A DNA stretch of 53,203 nucleotides from Actinomycetota bacterium. Its GTDB lineage: Bacteria > Actinomycetota > Acidimicrobiia > Acidimicrobiales > Acidimicrobilacustridaceae. This document shows, in pieces, positions 40,086 to 48,749 of this stretch; position 1 is the stretch's first letter; each line of letters begins with the position of its first letter. The notes under the pieces were generated by a model. The model saw only the letters and a program-made list of their open reading frames with translations, was not told the origin of the DNA and made no database searches. The stretch is from assembly GCA_009700115.1 (NCBI GenBank), contig WLMU01000003.1:1-53203 (forward strand). Reading direction: 5' to 3'. The translations under genes were made by a program, and so were the position numbers.

Positions 40086-42293
40086 ATGCGGATCAAGTTC
40101 AATGCCAAGTTCATTTCGGCAATCGTCGTTGGAGTAATCCTTGCGTTTGTCATCAACAAGAACTGGGGCGGAGCGACCTTCCTTTCGGCCAAGAACCTTT
40201 CAACGTTCCTCGTCGTGGGTATTGCTCTTGGTGGCATTTACGCGATCACCGCTGGTGGACTTGTTGTCACCTATGCAACGACTGGCATTTTTAACTTTGC
40301 GCACGCTGCGATCGGCTGTTTCTTAGCTTTTGTTTACTGGCAGTTATCGGTGAAATATCACATTCCGGTCTTGATAGCGATGGCCATCACGTTGTTGGTG
40401 ATTGCGCCCGCCATCGGCTTCTTGCTCGATAAAGTTCTTATGCGCCGTCTTCGTGACGCGTCGCTTGTTGTTCAACTCATGGCCACTGTCGGGCTCATGC
40501 TCACATTCATGGGCATCACTCTTACGGTGTGGAGTCCAAAAACTGCCCGAACGCTCGATCATTTCTATGAGCAATCCAAAGGTGTTCAAATCGGTTCGGT
40601 CATCGCGACCTGGCACAGAATCATCACGGTTGTCATTGCTCTTCTTGTTGCTGTTGTCCTGCGTTGGCTGCTCTATCGAACTCGTCTTGGTATCTCAATG
40701 CGAGCAGTTGTTGATAGCCGCAGCCTCGCTGGTCTCACCGGAGCAAAGCCTTCGATCATCTCCGGCTCTTCCTGGGCACTCGGGTGCATGACTGCAGGTC
40801 TTGCCGGCATCCTTATTGCGCCCGAAACCGGGCTGGTGGTCGAGAACCTCGCGCTCATCATCATCGTTGCTGCAGCAGCGGCTGCGATTGCCCAGTTGAA
40901 GTCGATTCCGATGGCGTTCGTTGGCGGCCTCATCATTGGTCTTTCAACATCGTTTTCCTCAACCTTTCTGAAGTTCGGAACCGACTGGAGTTACGCGGGC
41001 GACGCTATTCCCTGCATCATTTTGTTTATCGCCCTGTTGTTCCTTCCACAGGCTCGACTTGAGACCGGCAAGGTTCGACTTACCAAGAGAACCGAGAGAC
41101 TGACCAAACCCTGGGAAGCGGGACTGGGCGGATTTTCGATGGTCCTCATTGTTGGGTTGTGGGCCAACGGCTGGATTCCGTGGTTCTCGGGCACGAACTG
41201 GGGCGAGCGCTCAGCGGTATGGCTTGGTCGCGGAGCGGGCTTCTTGGTGTTCGGCCTCATCATGCTTTCGCTTATTCCGCTGATCGGATGGGCGGGGCAA
41301 GTCAGCTTCGCCAACTACGCCATTGCGGGTATCGGTGCTGTGTTGTTCACGCACTTCGGCGGACAGAACGGCAACCCGATTGGCATCGTCTTCGTGATGT
41401 TGGTGTGTGCGCCTCTTGGTTTGGCAATTGCACTTCCGGCGCTACGACTAAAGGGGTTGTATCTCGCCTTGGCCACCATGGCCTTTGCCGAGTTCACCGA
41501 CAAAGTCATTGTTCGACATCCGAACATGCTCAACCCTTCGAATTCCGGCGTGCTCTACAAGCCGTTGCACCTCTTCGGCGTCACTATTTCGACGGATACT
41601 GCCGATCGGAAAGCATTCGTGATGTTCCTCATCATTACGTTCGCGCTTTTGTTCTTCATGCTTGAGATGTTGCGTCGAAGTCGATGGGCGCGACGATGGA
41701 TCGCTATGAGTGATAGTCCGGCTGCATCGGCCACAATCGGCGTGAATCTCACAACATCAAAGATGACGGTGTTCATGCTTTCTGGAGCAATGGCGGGATT
41801 CGCTGGTTGCATGCTTGGTCTGCAAAACGGAGCCTTGCGCGTTGATTCATTCCCGATGTTCGCCGGCTTGCCAATCGTGTTGTTGCTCGCGGTTCAAGGC
41901 GTTCGCTACCCGGTCGCCGCATTTATGGGAGCGCTCGGTTTGGCCTCATTCCCGGCCATTACAGAACTCTTGGGGAATCCAAGTTGGCTCACACAGCTGG
42001 CACTTATTGGTCCTGGTATCGCAGCCATTGCAATGGCCTACCGGCCAGAGGGAGCGGTGTTCTATTCCGGACGCGACCTTGCCGGCATTCTTCCTTGGCG
42101 CAAGGACGCTCGCGAGGAAAAGGCACTTTTCATTGCGAAGGAACGCGCGGAAAATATCGAAAAGGACGAGATCAACGACATGGGTCTCAGCCGTGCCTTT
42201 ACTGAGGACAAAGTCGCTCAGCTCGATCGCGTGCTCTCGATCACAGATGCTGTGGACGAGACGAAAATGGTGAACACCGGAGGTCAGTCATGA
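40086..42293 (+). CDS. Branched-chain amino acid-type ABC permease, LivH-LivM fusion (copy 2)
   Basis: 735 residues from ATG 40086 (GGGGGGCAC upstream); the in-frame start at 40035 lies in the hairpin and was rejected. LivH half: VGIALGGIYAITAGGLVVTYA, TTGIFNFAHAAIG, RTRLGISMRAVVDSRSLAGLTG. LivM half: LIGWAGQVSFANYAIAGIGAV, LRLKGLYLALATMAFAEF, AMSDSPAASATIGVNLTTSK. The cytoplasmic C-terminus RAFTEDKVAQLDRVLSITDA matches the tail of copy 1 although the segment before it differs. It is the membrane part of the second importer; LivG overlaps by 4 nt (ATGA). Confidence 0.93.
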   Translation: MRIKFNAKFISAIVVGVILAFVINKNWGGATFLSAKNLSTFLVVGIALGGIYAITAGGLVVTYATTGIFNFAHAAIGCFLAFVYWQLSVKYHIPVLIAMAITLLVIAPAIGFLLDKVLMRRLRDASLVVQLMATVGLMLTFMGITLTVWSPKTARTLDHFYEQSKGVQIGSVIATWHRIITVVIALLVAVVLRWLLYRTRLGISMRAVVDSRSLAGLTGAKPSIISGSSWALGCMTAGLAGILIAPETGLVVENLALIIIVAAAAAAIAQLKSIPMAFVGGLIIGLSTSFSSTFLKFGTDWSYAGDAIPCIILFIALLFLPQARLETGKVRLTKRTERLTKPWEAGLGGFSMVLIVGLWANGWIPWFSGTNWGERSAVWLGRGAGFLVFGLIMLSLIPLIGWAGQVSFANYAIAGIGAVLFTHFGGQNGNPIGIVFVMLVCAPLGLAIALPALRLKGLYLALATMAFAEFTDKVIVRHPNMLNPSNSGVLYKPLHLFGVTISTDTADRKAFVMFLIITFALLFFMLEMLRRSRWARRWIAMSDSPAASATIGVNLTTSKMTVFMLSGAMAGFAGCMLGLQNGALRVDSFPMFAGLPIVLLLAVQGVRYPVAAFMGALGLASFPAITELLGNPSWLTQLALIGPGIAAIAMAYRPEGAVFYSGRDLAGILPWRKDAREEKALFIAKERAENIEKDEINDMGLSRAFTEDKVAQLDRVLSITDAVDETKMVNTGGQS

Positions 42294-43033
42294 CCACAAT
42301 TCTCGAAACCCAAGATGTTGTTGTTCGGTTCGGCGTCTTACAGGCCGTATCGAAGGCGAGCATCAAGGTCGAGACTGGACAAGTCACCGGGTTGATCGGG
42401 CCGAATGGGGCCGGCAAGACAACCTGTTTCAACGTGATCACCGGTTTGCAAGAAGCAACCAGCGGCAAGGTGATGTTCGATGGGAAAGACATCACCAACA
42501 AGAGCCCGTTCAAGCGTGCTCGCATGGGGATCTCGCGCACATTTCAGAAACTCGAAGTCTTCGGAAGCCTGTCGGCTCGCGAGAACATCCTTGTAGCTGC
42601 TGAACAGCGCCGAGCCTGGGATAAGTCAGGGTTCGACCCCACGGCCGTCTGCGACGAAATTCTCGAAAGCACCGGACTCACCAGTGTTTCTGAGTTCATG
42701 GTGGGAACGCTTCCTACGGGCACGGCCCGCTTGGTCGAACTCGCCCGAGCATTAGCGAGTAACCCGAAAGTTCTTCTTCTTGATGAACCATCGTCAGGGT
42801 TGAACGAGGAAGAGACCGAGGGAATGGCGCGTTTGTTACGCCGACTCGTTGCTCAAGGACTTGCCGTGCTGTTGGTCGAACACGACATGTCATTTGTGAT
42901 GGGTACCTGCGAGTACATCCACGTTCTCGATTTCGGATCAATAATTGCGACTGGCACTCCGCTGGAGATTCAAGCCAATCCGCACGTACAGGCCGCGTAT
43001 CTCGGCACTGAAACCGTCGAGGAGGCGTCATGA
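42290..43033 (+). CDS. livG: LivG-like ABC transporter ATPase (copy 2)
   Basis: 247 residues, ATG overlapping the permease stop. Walker A GPNGAGKTT (37-45), Walker B VLLLDEP (161-167) and VEHDM are intact; the signature reads LPTGTAR (141-147), again with Ala in place of Gln as in copy 1. It shares the order of helices and the EEETE segment after Walker B with copy 1, so the two transporters are related by duplication of the whole operon. It pairs with the LivF that follows (ATGA overlap). Symbol at family level only. Confidence 0.92.
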   Translation: MTTILETQDVVVRFGVLQAVSKASIKVETGQVTGLIGPNGAGKTTCFNVITGLQEATSGKVMFDGKDITNKSPFKRARMGISRTFQKLEVFGSLSARENILVAAEQRRAWDKSGFDPTAVCDEILESTGLTSVSEFMVGTLPTGTARLVELARALASNPKVLLLDEPSSGLNEEETEGMARLLRRLVAQGLAVLLVEHDMSFVMGTCEYIHVLDFGSIIATGTPLEIQANPHVQAAYLGTETVEEAS

Positions 43034-43737
43034 CTCCAATTCTTGAACTCCGCGGTATCCGCGGTGGTTACGGAACGATCGATGTCCTTCATGGCGTGAA
43101 CCTCACCGTCGAAGCCGGTCAGGTTCACGCGTTGCTCGGACCAAATGGTGCAGGCAAGACAACTACGCTTGGGGTGTGTAGTGGTCAGATCGTGCCGAGC
43201 GCTGGCCAGCTTTTCATTAGCGGTCGCGACGTCAATGGGGTCAGCAGCGATTCGCTGGCCCGAGCTGGCGTCTGCTTAGTTCCCGAAGGGCGCGGGATTT
43301 TTCCGAACCTGACCGTCACCGAAAACCTCCGGATGTTTACCCATTCCGGGGTCTCTCTCGCCGATGTTCAAGACAAAGCGTTTACGCAATTTCCGCGCTT
43401 GAAGGAACGTCGCAAGCAGATCGCCGGCACGATGTCTGGTGGCGAGCAACAGATGCTCGCCATGGCACGCGCACTTGCGGTGAATCCTGCTCTCTTACTT
43501 CTCGACGAATTATCGATGGGCCTGGCTCCATTGATTGTCGAGGAGCTGTATGAACGTGTCGCTGAATTGGCGGCGCAGGGCATTTCCATCCTTGTGGTGG
43601 AGCAGTTTGCCCAAGCCGTGTTGGGTGTATCGAACGTCGCGTCGATCATGCTTCACGGTCGCATTACCCGTACCGGACCACCTGCCGAGATCGCCGAAGA
43701 ACTTACTGAGGCGTACCTCGGCGGAACGACTCACTAG
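43030..43737 (+). CDS. livF: LivF-like ABC transporter ATPase (copy 2)
   Basis: 235 residues; ATG overlaps the LivG stop. Walker A GPNGAGKTT, LVPEGRGIFPNLTV, signature MSGGEQQM and Walker B LLLLDELSMGLAPLIVEE. It lacks the 16-residue N-terminal extension of copy 1. It provides the second nucleotide-binding subunit of the importer. The small membrane protein gene follows 19 nt on behind CTTGGAGGAG. Confidence 0.93.
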   Translation: MTPILELRGIRGGYGTIDVLHGVNLTVEAGQVHALLGPNGAGKTTTLGVCSGQIVPSAGQLFISGRDVNGVSSDSLARAGVCLVPEGRGIFPNLTVTENLRMFTHSGVSLADVQDKAFTQFPRLKERRKQIAGTMSGGEQQMLAMARALAVNPALLLLDELSMGLAPLIVEELYERVAELAAQGISILVVEQFAQAVLGVSNVASIMLHGRITRTGPPAEIAEELTEAYLGGTTH

Positions 43738-43756
43738 TCACTCCTTGGAGGAGCAC

Positions 43757-44116
43757 ATGAGCACAACCGAAGCAACAGAACCGTCGCCCCGCCTCCAGGA
43801 GTTTCAGGCCGAGGTCGACTCCATGAAGATCGATGGCGGTAAAGCCAATCCCGAGCGTCGCTGGGTCATACTCGGCGGATTGATGATGCTTGTTGGCGTC
43901 ATCTTGGCCCTTGTCGCTTGGCTCAACATCCAAGGCAGCAAAGTTGGGGCATGGACGAGCGACTTTCAAGCCATGGGAACCTTTGGACTCACGCTTGCTG
44001 TTGTAGGAAGCGCGCTGTTCATCGTCATGTCGCTGCGTCGCTACTTCCGATTCTGGCTTATTCGCTTGATTTTCGAACAGCGTGAAGCAGCCGATCGCAT
44101 CGCAGGTAAGAACTAA
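43757..44116 (+). CDS. Small two-helix membrane protein, conserved with transporter operon (copy 2)
   Basis: 119 residues from ATG 43757, with GGAGGAG just upstream. No named family recognised. Layout as copy 1 (19967): polar N-terminus with LQEFQAEVDSMKIDGGKANPERR, first helix (VILGGLMMLVGVILALVAWL), second helix (GLTLAVVGSALFIVMSL), then a basic amphipathic tail RRYFRFWLIRLIFEQREAAD. Same place in the operon, directly after LivF. Both ends are likely cytoplasmic. It is probably a transporter accessory protein, an inference from its repeated position. A strong terminator follows 28 nt after its stop, so it is the last gene of the operon. Confidence 0.87.
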   Translation: MSTTEATEPSPRLQEFQAEVDSMKIDGGKANPERRWVILGGLMMLVGVILALVAWLNIQGSKVGAWTSDFQAMGTFGLTLAVVGSALFIVMSLRRYFRFWLIRLIFEQREAADRIAGKN

Positions 44117-44144
44117 CTCTTCTAGATCTCATAGGCGGATCCTT

Positions 44145-44178
44145 GATTGAAGGGGTGGGGAGACCCACCCCTTCAATC
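44145..44178 (+). terminator. Terminator of transporter operon 2
   Basis: Perfect 15-bp stem, arms GATTGAAGGGGTGGG and CCCACCCCTTCAATC, loop GAGA, followed by GTTTCGG. It lies 28 nt after the small membrane protein gene. Confidence 0.85.
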
Positions 44179-44267
44179 GTTTCGGCGTAACTCGCTGCAG
44201 TGCGAGTGGTGTCCTAGATTGAAAACGTCAACGAATTTCATGTTGCCAATTCCAGGGGGAAGACAGA

Positions 44268-45161
44268 ATGGCTATGCCGACAGACGTTCCGGTCATCGAC
44301 ACGATGATTGGCTTTCCGGCGAAGGATCTGAAAGCGCAGTACGAGTTCATTACCAAACAAACCAAGGACACCCAGTCCAAGGAAGAGTTTGAATTTCCGG
44401 CTGAGTACATGTTCAAGTCGCCGCCGGATAAGGAAAAAGAAGTTCGCGAAACCGACGATCCGGTTGGCTACACGCTTGACCAAATGGATAAGTGGGGCGT
44501 GTCGATTGGCATGGTCGGTGTTGGACATCGCGAAGGTCAAGGCGAAGCGACTGGTGAAGAAGCGATCAAGCGCTACCCCGGACGCTTCATTGGTTCTGTA
44601 GGCGCTGACCCGAACGACGGAATGGCCGGCATTGAAAACATCGTGCGTGCCTACGAGACCTGGGGTGTGCGCTCCATCAGCATGTTCCCGGCAGGTTGTT
44701 TCCCGCAGGTTCCGATCAACGACAAGAAGATGTATCCGATTTACGCGAAGGCATGCGAACTCGATATTCCGGTCTTCGTGTGCACCGGCATTCCGGGTCC
44801 TCGCCTGAAGTTCCAGTGTCAGCATGTTGAGCATGTCGACGAGGTCATGTACGACTTCCCTGAACTCACCTACGTGTCACGTCACGGCTGCCAGCCATGG
44901 ACCGAACTCATGGTGAAGCTCATGCTTAAGTGGCCAGGCCTGCACTACTCAACCTCGGCATTTGCTCCGAAGCACTACGACCCGCGCATCATCGACTACG
45001 CCAACACCCGGGGCGCCGACAAGATCATCTATGCCGGCTATTTCCCGATGGGGCTGTCGTTGCAGCGAATCATGAGTGAAATGCGTGATGTGCCGTTCAA
45101 CGACAACGTTTGGCCCAAGTTCCTGCACGACAACGCCGCCCGGGTTCTGAAGCTGGATTGA
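44268..45161 (+). CDS. Amidohydrolase-2 family hydrolase (short form)
   Basis: 297 residues; AGGGGGA seven nt before the ATG. Amidohydrolase-2 superfamily: VIDTMIGFPAKDLKAQYEF at the N-terminus, GVGHREGQ, GRFIGSVGADPNDGMAG, VFVCTGIPGPR, THR-like SRHGCQPWTELMVKLML, and C-terminal IIYAGYFPMGLSLQRIMSEM. It is about 110 residues shorter than the three members at 1-12 kb and its first metal motif (IDTMIG) lacks the usual DxH/HxH, so metal binding is uncertain. The fadE30 gene begins 20 nt downstream, which ties it to steroid-type ring degradation. Confidence 0.85.
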   Translation: MAMPTDVPVIDTMIGFPAKDLKAQYEFITKQTKDTQSKEEFEFPAEYMFKSPPDKEKEVRETDDPVGYTLDQMDKWGVSIGMVGVGHREGQGEATGEEAIKRYPGRFIGSVGADPNDGMAGIENIVRAYETWGVRSISMFPAGCFPQVPINDKKMYPIYAKACELDIPVFVCTGIPGPRLKFQCQHVEHVDEVMYDFPELTYVSRHGCQPWTELMVKLMLKWPGLHYSTSAFAPKHYDPRIIDYANTRGADKIIYAGYFPMGLSLQRIMSEMRDVPFNDNVWPKFLHDNAARVLKLD

Positions 45162-45169
45162 TCGGGTCC

Positions 45170-45175
45170 TAAAGT
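45170..45175 (+). promoter_or_regulatory. -10 box, leaderless promoter
   Basis: TAAAGT ends 6 nt before the ATG of fadE30 at 45182; no Shine-Dalgarno sequence. Its upstream part would lie in the amidohydrolase gene end. Confidence 0.4.
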
Positions 45176-45181
45176 GGGCTA

Positions 45182-46366
45182 ATGGCTCTTCCCATAGATG
45201 TCTCGACCGTCTCCGACGAGGAGTTTCGTGCCGCCGCAAAAGAGTGGCTGGCCGAAAACCTCGTCGGAGAATTCGCGTCCCTCAAGGGACGCGGTGGACC
45301 CGGCGATGAAGAAGTTGGATTTGAAATCCGAGAGCGCTGGGAAAAAGTGCTCGGGGCAGCCGGATGGATCGGGCTTGGTTGGCCCATTGAATTCGGTGGA
45401 CGCAATGCCACAGTCGGCGAGCAGATCATTTGGGCTGAGGAATACGCCCGGGCACAAGCTCCTGGCCGCGTCAATCACATGGGCGAAAACCTGCTCGGCC
45501 CAACGCTTATTGAGCACGGCACGAAGGAACAGTGCGAGCGTTTCCTTCCGCCCATTCTGAGTGGCGACGAGCGCTGGTGTCAGGGCTATTCCGAACCGAA
45601 CGCCGGCTCCGATCTTGCCAACGTGCAAACCCGTGCAGTTCTCGACGGCGATCAGTGGATCATCAACGGCCAGAAAGTCTGGACCTCGCTGGCACACGTT
45701 TCGCATTGGTGTTTCGTCGTCGCTCGCACCGAAGCAGGTTCGGCTCGACACAAGGGATTGTCGTTCTTTCTTGTGCCGATGGATCAGCCTGGTGTTGAGA
45801 CTCGCATCATCGAGCAAATCACTGGTGGCGGAGAGTTCAACGAGGTCTTCTTTAGCGATGCAGTCGCCGATGCGAGCCTGATTGTTGGAGAGCCCGGTAA
45901 AGGCTGGGGAGTTGCGATGGATCTCCTCGCGCTCGAGCGCGGTATTTCCACCCTTGCGCAGCAGGTTGGATTCGAGCGCGAACTCGACAACCTCATCGCC
46001 GAAGCGAAGAGGAAGGGCTCCGCGTCCGACCCGATCATGCGCCAACGGCTTGCCGATGCGTACATTGGCCTGAAACTCATGCAATGGAACGCGTTACGTT
46101 CGATGGGTTCTGGCGTGCCCGGTCCCGAAGCGTCGATCTCCAAATTGTTCTGGGGAACCTGGCATCGCGATCTTGGTGAATTGGCCATGGATATCGGCGG
46201 CATCGAATCGCAAATTGCGGAAGGCTTCCCTTATGAGCTGACCCTTGATCAAAAGATGTTCTTATTCACCCGATCCGAAACCATTTACGGCGGAAGCAAC
46301 GAAATCCAGCGCAACGTGCTGGGTGAGCGTGTTCTCGGCCTTCCGAAGGAGCCCAATCCCTCATGA
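45182..46366 (+). CDS. fadE30: Acyl-CoA dehydrogenase FadE30
   Basis: 394 residues. The sequence follows the mycobacterial FadE30 pattern as I recall it: WLAENLVGEFASLKGRGGPG, GLGWPIEFGGR, VNHMGENLLGPTLIEHGT, WCQGYSEPNAGSDLANVQT, DQWIINGQKVWTSLAH, QITGGGEFNEVFF and ETIYGGSNEIQRNVLGERVLGLP. FadE30 desaturates a CoA ester of the HIP ring C/D intermediate (5-hydroxy-HIP-CoA branch) in steroid catabolism. The ipdF gene overlaps its end (ATGA), the same neighbour as in Mycobacterium tuberculosis Rv3560c-Rv3559c. Assignment is by remembered sequence, not by search. Confidence 0.87.
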   Translation: MALPIDVSTVSDEEFRAAAKEWLAENLVGEFASLKGRGGPGDEEVGFEIRERWEKVLGAAGWIGLGWPIEFGGRNATVGEQIIWAEEYARAQAPGRVNHMGENLLGPTLIEHGTKEQCERFLPPILSGDERWCQGYSEPNAGSDLANVQTRAVLDGDQWIINGQKVWTSLAHVSHWCFVVARTEAGSARHKGLSFFLVPMDQPGVETRIIEQITGGGEFNEVFFSDAVADASLIVGEPGKGWGVAMDLLALERGISTLAQQVGFERELDNLIAEAKRKGSASDPIMRQRLADAYIGLKLMQWNALRSMGSGVPGPEASISKLFWGTWHRDLGELAMDIGGIESQIAEGFPYELTLDQKMFLFTRSETIYGGSNEIQRNVLGERVLGLPKEPNPS

Positions 46367-47124
46367 GCACGCCACCTACCTACGTCGATGGACACGGACT
46401 ACTTACTGGCAAGAAGGTGCTTGTCACCGCAGCAGCCGGAACGGGTATCGGTTTCCAAGCGGCGAAGCGGGCAATTGAAGAAGGTGCTCAAGTTGTCATT
46501 TCCGATAAGCACGAGCGTCGTTGTGGCGAATCAGCCGCGGAACTTGGTGTTGTCGGTATTCCTTGTGACGTGACCGTAGAAGGCGACGTGCAGGCGCTTG
46601 TCGAAGGTGCAGCTGCAGCGCTCGGTGGCATCGATATTTTCATCAATAATGCCGGCCTTGGCGGAGAGGTTCCGATTGTCGACATGACGGACGATCAATG
46701 GGGCCTTGTCCTCGATGTCACGCTGAATGGCACCTTCCGTTGCATGCGCGCCGAGATGAAGTATCTCTATGCCAATGGCGGCGGGGTCATCGTCAACAAT
46801 GCGTCGGTTCTCGGTTGGCGGGCCCAAGAAGGCCAGGCTCATTACGCCGCTGCAAAAGCAGGCGTGATGGCGCTGACCCGTTGTGCCGCCATCGAAGCAG
46901 CCCCGCACGATGTACGGATTAATGCCGTGGCTCCCAGCCTCGCGATGCATCCGTTTCTGGCCAAGGCGACCACAGAAGAGACGCTCGCTGAACTCACCAA
47001 GCGCGAAGCATTCGGTCGCGCGGCAGAGCCGTGGGAAGTCGCCAACGTCATGATGTTCTTGGCCTCTGATTACAGCTCCTACATGACCGGCGAAATCGTG
47101 TCGGTCAGTAGTCAGCGCGCCTGA
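46363..47124 (+). CDS. ipdF: SDR IpdF, (5R)-hydroxy-HIP-CoA oxidoreductase
   Basis: 253 residues; ATG overlaps the fadE30 stop. It matches IpdF in features that set it apart from ordinary SDRs: KKVLVTAAAGTGIG cofactor loop (residues ~17-30) instead of VTGA, VISDKHERRCGE, NNASVLGWRAQEGQAHY and AAAKAGVMALTRCAAIEAA with the active Tyr and Lys, EAFGRAAEPWEVA, and FLASDYSSYMTGEIVSVSSQ lacking the common DGG end. IpdF oxidises the 5-hydroxyl of HIP-CoA derivatives during ring C/D degradation. The stop codon is directly followed by the stop of the convergent aldehyde dehydrogenase. Confidence 0.9.
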   Translation: MSTPPTYVDGHGLLTGKKVLVTAAAGTGIGFQAAKRAIEEGAQVVISDKHERRCGESAAELGVVGIPCDVTVEGDVQALVEGAAAALGGIDIFINNAGLGGEVPIVDMTDDQWGLVLDVTLNGTFRCMRAEMKYLYANGGGVIVNNASVLGWRAQEGQAHYAAAKAGVMALTRCAAIEAAPHDVRINAVAPSLAMHPFLAKATTEETLAELTKREAFGRAAEPWEVANVMMFLASDYSSYMTGEIVSVSSQRA

Positions 47125-48594
47125 TCAGGCCGGTTCGGCCAGCGCCTTTTCTTCGAGGTATTCCTCGAAGCCAGAGACGCCAGATTCACGGCCAACACCG
47201 GACTGCTTGTAACCGCCGAAGGGAACATCGACGGCGTACCAGGAACCACCATTGATCGACATCGTTCCGGTGCGAATACGTCGAGCAACGCCGAGAGCGC
47301 GCTCGCGGTCGTCACTCATCACCGCACCCGAAAGTCCATACGGGGAATCGTTGGCTATGCGGACTGCTTCGTCATCGTCGTCGAATGCGATGGCCACAAG
47401 AACCGGTCCAAAGACCTCGACCTGTGCGATTTCCATGTCGTTGGTGACATCGGCCAGCAATGTGGGCTTGTAGTAGTAGCCCTTTTCGAAGTGTTCAGGG
47501 CGACCTCCACCAACCACGACGCGAGCGCCCGCAGCGACAGCTCGATCAACGAGCCCTTCGATACGTTCGAGTTGCGCCTTGTTGACAATGGCACCGGTCA
47601 TCACGCCCGGATCCTGAGGATCGCCATAGGGGAGTGCACCGATCATGGCTGCTGTGGCTTCGATTCCCTCTTCGTATCGGCTCCGAGGAAGCAGGAGACG
47701 AGTCGAGGTCGCACAACCCTGCCCGCCATGTGTGCACACCATGAAACACGGGCTTGCGGTTGCCGAGGCCATGTCGGAGACGTCGTCGAGTACGACGTGG
47801 GCACTTTTACCGCCGAGTTCAAGAAAGACGTTCTTCACCGTGGCCGATGCTGCTTCCATAATTCGACGACCAGTTGCAGTCGAACCGGTGAAGGAAATCA
47901 TGTCGACATCAGGCGAGGTGGTGAGCACTTCACCCACAGTTTTGTTGCCGGAGGTGATGACGTTGAAGACGCCGGGAGGAAAGTCGGTGTGATCGTGAAT
48001 CAGGCGCCCAAGAGCGAGAGCGCTCCACGGAGTGTCGGGGGCGGCCTTCAGGATGACGGTGCAACCGGCAGCTAGGGCCGGGGCGCACTTCGCGAAGGTG
48101 ATCTGGTGCGGATAGTTCCACGGCGTGATCGCAGCTACGACGCCGATTGCTTCTTTTTCAACCCAACGATGAGCCGTTCCGGCAATGCCTGAGTAGACGC
48201 CGAGGTCGTAGGACCATTCGAACGTGTCGAGCATGTCGGCGTAATAGGTGAGGTACTCCAGCGGAGTCATTAGTTGCGGGCCGCCCATGAGCATTCGGGG
48301 TGCGCCAACCTCGGCGATCGTAAGTTCCGTGACCGCTTCGAAGTTGTCGATGAAAGCCTGGTGGAGTTGGCGCAGGCAACGTTGACGAAGCTCAACATTT
48401 GTCGACCAGTCGGTGGTGTCGAAGGCGCGACGTGCGGCGGCGATCGCTTTCTCAACATCTTCGGCCGACGCGTCGGCAGCGACACCGAGTAGTTCTTCGG
48501 TAGCGGGGTTGACGTTGGGGTAGGTAGCTCCACCCGCAGCTTCGACGAGTTGTCCATCGATGTACAGGCGTTCTTCGTGCCAAAGCTCGGTCAT
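47125..48594 (-). CDS. NAD(P)-dependent aldehyde dehydrogenase
   Basis: 489 residues; GGGGAAAACGC before the ATG. ALDH superfamily: VNPATEELLGVAADAS, ITPWNYPHQITFAKCAPALAAGCTVILKAA, FTGSTATGRRIM, LELGGKSAHVVLDD with catalytic Glu, GGQGCATSTR with the nucleophile Cys, and PFGGYKQSGVGRESG. It is distinct from the one at 35006 (different Cys context). It probably turns a steroid- or terpenoid-derived aldehyde into an acid, for example after a P450 step; this is context-based inference. Convergent with ipdF at zero distance. Confidence 0.93.
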   Translation of the reverse strand: MTELWHEERLYIDGQLVEAAGGATYPNVNPATEELLGVAADASAEDVEKAIAAARRAFDTTDWSTNVELRQRCLRQLHQAFIDNFEAVTELTIAEVGAPRMLMGGPQLMTPLEYLTYYADMLDTFEWSYDLGVYSGIAGTAHRWVEKEAIGVVAAITPWNYPHQITFAKCAPALAAGCTVILKAAPDTPWSALALGRLIHDHTDFPPGVFNVITSGNKTVGEVLTTSPDVDMISFTGSTATGRRIMEAASATVKNVFLELGGKSAHVVLDDVSDMASATASPCFMVCTHGGQGCATSTRLLLPRSRYEEGIEATAAMIGALPYGDPQDPGVMTGAIVNKAQLERIEGLVDRAVAAGARVVVGGGRPEHFEKGYYYKPTLLADVTNDMEIAQVEVFGPVLVAIAFDDDDEAVRIANDSPYGLSGAVMSDDRERALGVARRIRTGTMSINGGSWYAVDVPFGGYKQSGVGRESGVSGFEEYLEEKALAEPA

Positions 48595-48656
48595 TGCGTT
48601 TTCCCCATTGCGTTTCCCGATAGCGCCGAGCCGTGCCCGGTCTCAAATGATGCCGA

Positions 48657-48670
48657 TCACATCTGTGTGA
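48657..48670. promoter_or_regulatory. Inverted repeat in divergent promoter
   Basis: TCACA, spacer TCTG, TGTGA: exact 5-bp arms in the 155-nt region between the divergent aldehyde dehydrogenase and HsdA-like SDR genes. The half-sites are Crp-like but in inverted order. Confidence 0.3.
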
Positions 48671-48749
48671 ATCTCGGTTCAATGTAGTTTACGCTCGTTA
48701 GAAACCGCCGGCCTCAAGGGCTCTCGGCGTGATCTTGTGAGGGGGAGTC

